Shown here piece after piece: positions 48,874 to 55,264 of a stretch of 55,264 nucleotides of DNA. The number at the start of each line of letters is the position of its first letter. Position 1 is the first letter of the stretch. The position numbers and the translations under genes are program-made. A model generated the notes under the pieces. That model saw nothing but the letters and a program-made list of their open reading frames with translations. It was not told where the DNA came from and made no database searches. Where the stretch lies: positions 1 through 55,264 of the forward strand of contig LFKV01000018.1 in assembly GCA_001189345.1 (NCBI GenBank), in the 5' to 3' direction. The DNA comes from Candidatus Paraburkholderia kirkii. GTDB lineage: Bacteria > Pseudomonadota > Gammaproteobacteria > Burkholderiales > Burkholderiaceae.

Positions 48874-51764
48874 ATGATGACGAGTACATCGCTATTCAGC
48901 AAAACCCCGACGGTCACGGTCCTCGATAACCATGGCCTGGCCGTGCGCAACATCGCGTACCACCGCCATCCCGGCGCGCCAGATGTTACAACCAGTACGA
49001 TGCCCGCGGCTTCCTGACGCAGAGCACCGACCAGCGCTTGCACGACGCCGGGCTGGCGAACTTCACGTACCTGACCAACCTAGCCGGAAGCGTCCTGCGC
49101 ACACAGGGAGCGGATAACGGCACCACCGTCTCACTGAATGACGCCGCCGGACGTCCGTTTATGACCGTCAGCAACATCAGTATCGCTGACGACGACACGG
49201 AGGACAGAAGCCAGGCCGTCACCCGGACTTGGCAGTATGAAGAGGCTTCGTTGCCCGGCCGCTCCTTGAGCGTGACCGAACAGGTCACAGGCGAAGCCGC
49301 CCGCATTACCGAACGCTTCTTGTATGCGGGCAATACTGACGCAGAGAAGGCCTTCAATCTCGCCGGGCAGTGCGTCAGTCATTACGACACGGCCGGTCTG
49401 GAGCAGACGAAGAGCGTGGCGCTTACCCGCGTGCCGCTCTCCGTCACCCGTCGCCTGTTAAAGGATGTGGACAGCCCGGACACCATGGCGGACTGGCAGG
49501 GTGAAGACGCCTCCATCTGGAACAAACTTCTGGCCGGAGAGAGCGAGACGTATACCACCAGGACCACGGCGGACGCCACCGGGGCGGTACTAACCACCAC
49601 GGATGCACAGGGCAATGTGCAGCGCTTGGCATACGACGTGGCGGGCCTGCTGTCGGGCAGCTGGCTGACGGTGAAGGGCGGCAGAGAGCAGGTTATCGTC
49701 GCCTCCTTGACGTACTCCGCCGCTGGACAGAAGTTGCGCGAGGCGCACGGCAACGGCGTGGTGACCACGTACACCTATGAGCCGGAGACACAGCGCCTGA
49801 CCGGGATTAAAACCGAACGCCCTGCCGGCCACGCCTCCGGCGCGAAGGTGCTGCAGGACCTGCGCTATGAGTATGACCCGGTGGGCAACGTGCTGAAAAT
49901 CAGCAACGACGCGGAAGAGACCCGTTTTTGGCGCAACCAGAAAGTGGTGCCGAAGAACACGTACGTCTACGACAGCCTGTACCAGCTGGTCAGCGCCTCC
50001 GGGCGCGAGATGGCCAGTGTCGGTCAGCAGAGCAGTCATTTACCGTGTGCCATCGCGTCCCTTCCCACAGACAGTTCCGCGTATACAAACTACACCCGCA
50101 CTTACAGCTATGATAACGTCGGCAACCTGACGCAGGTGCGCCACAGCGCTCCGGCCACGAATAACCGTTACACGACTGACATCACTGTCAGCGACCGCAG
50201 CAACCGGGGCGTGCTGAGCACGCTGACGGAAAATCGGTCAGCCGTGGACGGGCTGTTTACGGCGAGCGGGCAGCAGAAGCAGCTGCAGCCGGGGCAGGCG
50301 CTTATCTGGACACAACGTAACGAGTTGCTGAAGGTTACGCCGGTTGTGCGTGACGGCAGCGCGGACGACAGCGAGAGCTACCGCTACGACGCGGGCAGCC
50401 GGCGTATTCTGAAAGTCAGCATGCAGAAAACGAATACCGGCACGCGGACGCAGCAGGTGGTGTACCTACCAGGACTAGAGCTGCGGACCGCAGCGAACGG
50501 CAGTTCGATTTCAGAGAGCCTGCAGGTCATTACCGCAGGTAACGCCGGACAGGGGCAAGTGCGTCTTCTGTTCTGGGAGAGCGGAAAACCGGCAAATATT
50601 AGCAACAGTCAGATGCGTTACAGTTATGACGATCTCATTGGTAGCTGTAAGCTTGAACTGGACGGCGATGGCAAAATTATCAGCTGGGAGGAATACTACC
50701 CGTACGGGGGCACAGCCCTTCTGGCAGCGCGCAGCCAAGCGGAGGCCGCCTATAAGACTATAAAATATTCGGGCAAGGAACGTGATGCGACGGGGCTGTA
50801 TTATTACGGTTACCGTTATTACCAACCATGGGTGGGGCGTTGGTTAAGCGTAGATCCAGCGGGGACAGTGGATGGACTCAATCTGTACCACATGGCTAGG
50901 AATAATCCTGTAACGTTGCGTGACAGTGATGGGCTGGCTCCGGAATGGCTTGATTTGGCCTCGACAGAAAAAGTACAGAATATTACTGATCTCATCTATC
51001 AAAAGATTCCTAACGTGAAACGATTTCATGGAAAATTCACCAGCGAGACAAAAAATATTCTATATGAGGCTGAAATAAATCAAGAAGTTCTAAGAAACAT
51101 TAATCCGAAAGAAAGGGAAAAGAGATCGAGAAATATGAGATTTACTAATTCCAAATTAAAAAACTATGCCGCACACGCGGGTTTTGTAAATCTTCTGCAA
51201 AAAGATGCACCCGTTTTTAAACATGGTTTTTTGAATCTTTCAGGAAGCTTGAGCACTAAAAATACCTTTCCAGGTGTTGAATTGATAAGTGACAAAGTGA
51301 AGGTAGGGTTTGAAGAATATGATCCAAGTAAACTGAAAGTAGCAAAAAGGTGGAGGCCGGAGATAAGCCTTGGCTATTATCGTATTTCTGATGTTGAGAA
51401 GTTTATCTATGAAGTTGGCGCGCAATATGAGAGATCAGGCGAGAAACTTCATCCTGTAGTGGAGAGCAGAATAAGAGAACACATAGTTAAGAACAAAAAT
51501 ATACTGCCAAAAATGGCAGGTATAGCCGGGCTGCATGCCGAGGTTCAGGCTCTGAATTATATTTTATCCGCCTCCGATATCGAGGGAGGGACGGCGAGTA
51601 AGCTTCATTCCAGTTACATCTTTACCCAACGATTAGTAGGGGATAAAAATAGCGATTTCCCAGCCTGCCATAATTGCTCAGGTATTATATCCGGACTTGA
51701 AAATGTGATGACGGGAAGAGTTATAAATCATGCGAGGCTGATACGCAGAAATTCTGTTGTGTAA
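48874..51764 (+). pseudogene. tccC-like: Tc toxin subunit C (RHS-repeat protein with effector tail), one early frameshift
   Basis: Start at ATG 48874, 6 bp after CAAGG: SLFSKTPTVTVLDNHGLAVR, then YHRHPGAPD, typical TccC. About 20 bases are missing near 48984, after which YDARGFLTQSTDQRLHDAGL continues in another frame that stays open for over 900 codons. RHS/YD repeats fill the body (RYEYDPVGNVLKI, YTRTYSYDNVGNLTQV). The RHS-associated core ends GLYYYGYRYYQPWVGRWLSV, DPAG, NLYHMARNNPVTLRDSDGL, where the aspartyl self-cleavage frees the tail. The last 275 residues are a different, AT-rich effector domain. Only the early frameshift prevents a full product. Confidence 0.9.
50940..51764 (+). other. 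Deaminase-like effector domain of TcC (HAE ... CxxC)
   Basis: 275 residues after the RHS core. Zinc-deaminase signature: GLHAEVQALNYIL (H at 51534-51536, E at 51540-51542) and FPACHNCSGII (Cys at 51666-51668 and 51675-51677). The HxE plus CxxC order and spacing (about 43 residues) fit the cytidine-deaminase superfamily, closest in style to YwqJ-type polymorphic-toxin deaminases. The preceding 195 residues are basic (KERE KRSRNMR) and could bind nucleic acid or pass the Tc channel. GC content drops sharply at the junction. No immunity gene follows. Target (RNA, DNA or nucleotide) unknown. Confidence 0.65.
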
Positions 51765-51779
51765 TCTCTTAGTCGAACA

Positions 51780-52975
51780 TGAAGATTCCGCTAAACCTTA
51801 CGCATTAAGGCGTTGCGCCCCAAGCCATGTTGAGCGAATTGCAGGAATCAAGCATATCAAGGCAAGGCTTTGATTCGTGCATTTTGGCGAGGTACGGATG
51901 AGTCAAACACGTCTATGGCGGACCGAACGCCGCTCATCCGTAAGCAATGGGATGGATGCCCCACCCGATGAAGGCATTCATGTGCCAAAGTGGAAGTGTC
52001 ATCGACCACTCAAACCGAAAGGGGCGTCATCATGCATGATTACGACAATTGTCATCGATCTGGCGAAGAACGTGTTTCAGATCCACGCAGCGAACGAGCG
52101 TGGGAAGGCGGTACTGCGCAAGCAGCTACGGCGCGAGCAGATGACAGCATTCTTCGCCAACCTTCCAGCGTGCCTGATCGGGATGAAAGCCTGTAGTAGT
52201 GCGCACCATTGGGTCGCAAACTTCAGGCACTCGGGCACACGGTTCGTCTGATGGCGCCGCAGTTCGTTAAGCCGTACGTCAAAAGCAACAAGAACGACGC
52301 AGCCGATGCGCAAGCCATTTGCGAGGCTGTGGCGTGACCAAAGATGCGGTTTGTACCCGTAAAAAAACATCGAACAACAAGCTGTTCTTTCACTGCACCG
52401 CATGCGACAGGGTTTCGTAAAAGCGCGCACCGCGCAGGCTAACCAGATTCGCGGCCTGCTGGGCATACGGCCTCATCCTGCCGCAAGGCATTTCCTGTAT
52501 CGCCATGCGCGTGCCTGAACTCATCGAAGACGCGAGCGAAGAGTTGCCAGGCGTGTTCCGGTAACTCATCGATCGATTGCTCGAGCATCTGAAGTTACTC
52601 GATCGACAGGTCAATCAGATCGAGACGCAGATCAAGGCATGGCATCGTGATAACGAGATTAGCCGTCGACTTGAACAGGTGCCTGGAATCGGCCCGATCA
52701 CAGCGAGCGCGCTGGCTGCGAGCATCGGCGATGCAAAGAACTTCGACAACGGAAGGCATCTGGCCGCGTGGCTGGGACTGGTGCCTCGGCAGCATTCGAG
52801 TGGGGGAAGCAAAAACTGCTTGGCATGAGCAAGAGGGGCGACGCCTATCTTCGTACGTTGCTCATCCACGGAGCCCGGTCGGTAATTTACCGAGCGGCGC
52901 AACGCAACAACCCTGAGAGTCGACTGGTGGGCCATCCCCCGCAAAAGCCGGACATGCGGTGACGCTTAAATTTTG
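51780..52975 (+). mobile_element. IS110-family element remnant
   Basis: Begins near the end of the toxin gene and includes the leader typical of this element plus its transposase. The right side is truncated, because the transposase stops early and the sequence passes into the inverted-repeat arm at 52928. IS110 elements lack long inverted repeats, so limits are approximate. Confidence 0.6.
52036..52962 (+). pseudogene. IS110 transposase, multiply frameshifted and truncated
   Basis: Start ITTIVIDLAKNVFQIHAANE (first acidic residue of the RuvC-like DEDD catalytic domain), then RKQLRREQMTAFFANLPACL. Frame changes near 52235-52250 (APQFVKPYVKSNKNDAADAQ) and again near 52340-52480 (VKARTAQANQIRGLLG, then RVPELIEDASEELPGVFR). 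The C-terminal transposase domain with the catalytic Ser appears as RLEQVPGIGPITASALAASI and SKRGDAYLRTLLIHGARSVI. It ends QRNNPESRLVGHPP, then foreign sequence. Inactive. Confidence 0.8.
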
Positions 52976-53023
52976 AGGTAGTCTTCTGCCTATGTTTTAA
53001 GCCTAGTCACAACGTGGAACCTC

Positions 53024-54141
53024 TATTGCGCTGCGTCATTGAATTAGCACCCTGTCTGTGTTCAGATACAGGTCATGGGTCAAAATGAACCTGACAGATA
53101 TCGAACGTGAGCAACTGTTGTCGGCGGCGCGCAGCCGAACGGTGCGTGCGGCGGACGTGCGACGCGCAAAGTTGATCCTGATGCTCGAGGACGGCGAATC
53201 GCGCGACAGTATCATGCGCACACTGGGTTGCGATTCGCGCTTCATCGCACGCTGGTCGGGGCGCTTCCTCAGCGAGCGACTAGCCGGCATGTACGCCCGG
53301 CACCGCGGGCGGGCGCCTACGCAGCCACCGGCCAAACTGGAAGCGCGGGTGCTCAAGTGCACCCTCAAGCACAAACCCGCCGACGGTTCGACACACTGGA
53401 GTAGCTACAAGCTCGCAGCAGAACTCGGCGACGTATCGGTCTCGGCCGTGCAGCGCATCTGGCGCAAGCACGGCATCAAGCCGCAGCAGTTGGAGCGGCA
53501 CATGGTCTCCAACGACCCGGACTTCGAGACCAAGGCAGCCGACGTGATCGGGCTGTACCTGAACCCGCCGGCGCACGCAGCGGTGTTCTGCGTGGACGAG
53601 AAGACCGCGATCCAGGCACTCGATCGCAAGGACCGTATGCTGCCGCTGTCGCCCGGGCGCGCCGAGAGTCACGGCTTCGAGTACAAGCGCAACGGCACGC
53701 TCAGCCTGTTCGCGGCGTTCAATACTGCCACCGGCGAGGTGCTGGGCAAGACGGTGGCGCGCCACACCAGCGAGCAGTTCGTGGCCTTCCTGACCGACGT
53801 CGTCGCCAGCCAGCCCAAACGCCGGGAAATCCACGCGATCTGCGACAACGTCAGCAGCCATAAGACGCAGCGGGTTGCCGACTTCCTTGATGCGCAGCGC
53901 AACGTGCACCTGCACTTCACGCCGACCTACTCGTCGTGGCTCAACCAGGTGGAGAACTGGTTCTCGCGCATTCAGCGTGAAGTGATCGCTCGCGGCATCT
54001 TCACTTCGGTGAAGGATTGGGATCGCAAACTGATGCCGATACATCCGCGAACACAACAAGAACCCGAAACCGATCAAGTGGAAATATGACGATCCTTCGC
54101 GCCGGATTCGACCAGTGCCAATTCAATGACGCAATGGAATA
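53024..54141 (+). mobile_element. IS630-family insertion sequence (right copy)
   Basis: 1118 bp from TA (53024-53025) to TA (54140-54141). On its outer side it interrupts an IS66 copy precisely at the TA of the sequence CGCTAGCAG found intact in copy A. On the inner side the flank is unrelated to IS66, so the flanks no longer match and a rearrangement has occurred. Confidence 0.9.
53085..54089 (+). CDS. IS630-family transposase, right copy (C-terminal frameshift)
   Basis: Encodes exactly the same 334 residues from MNLTDIEREQL as the left copy, including the DDE residues (FCVDEKT, ICDNVSSHK, WLNQVENWF) and the same +1 shift after DRKLM that replaces the natural end KWKYDDPSRRI by DQVEI. The downstream bases still contain the lost ending in the neighbouring frame, finishing at TGA before the end repeat. 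The shared lesion shows that the two copies come from one parent after the shift arose, or that the altered tail is tolerated. Confidence 0.88.
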   Translation: MNLTDIEREQLLSAARSRTVRAADVRRAKLILMLEDGESRDSIMRTLGCDSRFIARWSGRFLSERLAGMYARHRGRAPTQPPAKLEARVLKCTLKHKPADGSTHWSSYKLAAELGDVSVSAVQRIWRKHGIKPQQLERHMVSNDPDFETKAADVIGLYLNPPAHAAVFCVDEKTAIQALDRKDRMLPLSPGRAESHGFEYKRNGTLSLFAAFNTATGEVLGKTVARHTSEQFVAFLTDVVASQPKRREIHAICDNVSSHKTQRVADFLDAQRNVHLHFTPTYSSWLNQVENWFSRIQREVIARGIFTSVKDWDRKLMPIHPRTQQEPETDQVEI

Positions 54142-54909
54142 GCGAATGGAATCGATGTGCGCGGAGGCGGGCAACACAGGAGCGACGTTCCAGGGTAACA
54201 GGTCGTCGATGCGGTTTATCGGGTAATCGGCAACGCGCTCGATGACGTAGTGCAGATAGGCTTCGGGATCGATACCATTCAGGCGTGCTGAGCCGATCAG
54301 GCTGTACATCGCGGCTGCACGTTCGCCGCCTGTGTCTGCGCCGGCAAACAGATAATTCCGCCTTCCAATTGCGACGCCGCGTAGCGCCCGCTCGGCGATC
54401 AGATTGTCGATCTCCGCCTGACCATCACCGCAGTAGTAGACAAGCGCAGGCCAGCGATTCAACGAGTACTGGATCGCCTTGGTGGTGTCCGATTTCGCGG
54501 AGAGTGTGAGAATCGTCGCTTCGAACCACCGCTTCATATCCTCAAGCAGCGGCACCGCCTGCGTCTGGCGAACTCGCAGCCGTTCCCCCGGAGGCTTGCC
54601 GTGAATGTGTTCCTCTATGCCATAGAGCGCGCCAAAGCGCTCGAGTGCTTCGTTGGTAATCGACGACGGTCGCACAGCGTGCAGATCGTGCAGCTTTCGA
54701 CGTGCATGTGCCAGGCACGCAGCTTCCCGGATCTGACCACCGGCGTAGAGTTCCGCGTAGCCGGCAAACGCGTCAGCCTGCAGTACGCCCTTGAAGCTGG
54801 CAAGGTGTCGCTGCGGATGTTCGCCGCGACGATCCGGTGTATCAGCGAACCAGACTGCTGGAGCCTCAGTCGAACCACTGGGCCAATCATCGCGCACATA
54901 TAGATCCAT
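54142..54909 (-). pseudogene. tnpC: IS66 tnpC, C-terminal half (copy C)
   Basis: From WFADTPDRRGEHPQRHLASF to the end at AHIDSIR the protein is identical to copy A at 13.3-14.0 kb, including the DAFAGYAELYAGG Asp and the GRRNYLFAGADTGGERAAAM region. Preceding residues (WIYMCAMIGPVV in one frame, LYVRDDWPSGST in the other) show another deletion point and frame break. The stop codon was replaced: IS630 entered at TAG, so the frame runs on into IS630 sequence for about 45 codons. Confidence 0.8.
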
Positions 54910-54929
54910 TGCAACAGTTTACGACTGTC

Positions 54930-55264
54930 TGCTGCACGCGGATCATCAGGTAACTGACGTTTACAAAGCGCTGCGCGGGCGTGCTGCCTCGATCGGTTCG
55001 CGCCAGTCAAACCTTCGAGAAGCAGCGCCAGTTGAGCCGTTGTCAGCGCCACAACACCAGTGTCAGCACGTGGCCATGCAAAACGTCCTTTCTCAAGGCG
55101 CTTTGCAAACAGACATAGGCCGCCATCGCTCCAGTACAACGCCTTCATAAGGTCACACGGCGCCCTCTGAAGATAAAAACCTGGCCACCGTACGGATCCT
55201 TCTCAAGCACTGTCTGCACCTTCGCTGCAAGCGCATTAAAGCCGGATCACATGTCAGTGACGCC
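54930..55264 (-). pseudogene. tnpB: IS66 tnpB (copy C), nonsense plus frameshift
   Basis: Minus strand: GVTDM, TGA, SGFNALAAKVQTVLEKDPYG, GQVFIFRGRR. One G is missing compared with the copy at 18183 (GTGTGACC instead of GTGGTGACC), then LMKALYWSDGGLCLFAKRLE and TAQLALLLEGLTGANRSRQH follow in another frame. The TGA at the DMR position is shared with the 18-kb copy; the missing G is private to this one. Cut by the window end at the 5' side. Confidence 0.75.

Larger units (their letters stand above)
52928..54141. repeat. Right arm of the 1214-bp inverted repeat
   Basis: Inverted counterpart of 31435-32648: 96 bp of flank plus a full IS630 copy. A few base differences are visible near 53024-53045. 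Confidence 0.9.
54142..55264 (-). mobile_element. IS66-family element (copy C), truncated by IS630 and by window end
   Basis: Minus-strand order tnpB (right) then tnpC 3' half. The tnpC end inverted repeat has been removed by the IS630 copy at 54141. Internal deletion between tnpB and tnpC near 54910-54940. Continues beyond the window. Confidence 0.8.

Noticed and set aside
51765..51876. An immunity gene after the TcC effector
   Set aside because: Only about 100 bp of non-coding sequence lie before IS110; no ORF of suitable size. Tc effectors aimed at eukaryotic cells do not usually need one.

Overview
HOST AND STATE OF THE GENOME. The backbone (about 1-31 kb) is GC-rich. It carries gene content and order typical of Burkholderiaceae: ychF, a UbiH-type hydroxylase, dsbC, an M61 peptidase, azoR, pyrC, rnpB, osmC, rplM-rpsI, erpA, anmK, tyrS, dtd and ruvB. 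Many other genes are broken by frameshifts, nonsense codons, deletions or insertions, and at least five transposon families are present, mostly as decayed copies. Core genes (ychF, pyrC, rplM, rpsI, erpA, tyrS, ruvB, rnpB) are intact, so the breaks elsewhere look like genuine erosion and not uniformly poor sequence. This resembles a host-restricted Burkholderia/Caballeronia-type symbiont; that assignment is an inference.

LAYOUT. 0-2.7 kb: broken EamA transporter, internally deleted L-lactate permease, and small or degenerate ORFs. 2.7-6.7 kb: a patchwork mobile region with matching 24-bp inverted ends, a dead serine recombinase, a truncated DDE transposase, a broken DUF6431 gene and an integrase stub. 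7-13 kb: intact housekeeping block. 13-18.8 kb: two IS66 derivatives around an M48 protease fragment; a serine-recombinase element is nested in the second, whose outer end cuts yegP at codon 12. 19-31 kb: housekeeping genes mixed with pseudogenes, RNase P RNA and a candidate small RNA with a CCUCC loop.

THE ISLAND (31.4-54.1 kb). A 1214-bp inverted repeat, mostly an IS630 copy, bounds about 20 kb of cargo that is more AT-rich and enterobacterial in style. The cargo includes a class V aminotransferase-like gene with a small CxxC protein gene, a decayed two-holin plus endolysin lysis cassette, and a complete three-subunit insecticidal Tc toxin locus (TcA, TcB, TcC). Lysis cassettes beside tc genes are known as toxin-release (type 10 secretion) modules. 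The TcC C-terminal tail looks like a cytidine-deaminase-fold effector (HAE plus CxxC), unlike the well-studied ADP-ribosylating TccC tails. All three toxin subunits carry frameshifts, and perfect tandem duplications of 12-30 bp were found in the toxin genes. The deaminase domain itself is an open, AT-rich reading frame. The window ends in another IS66 derivative.
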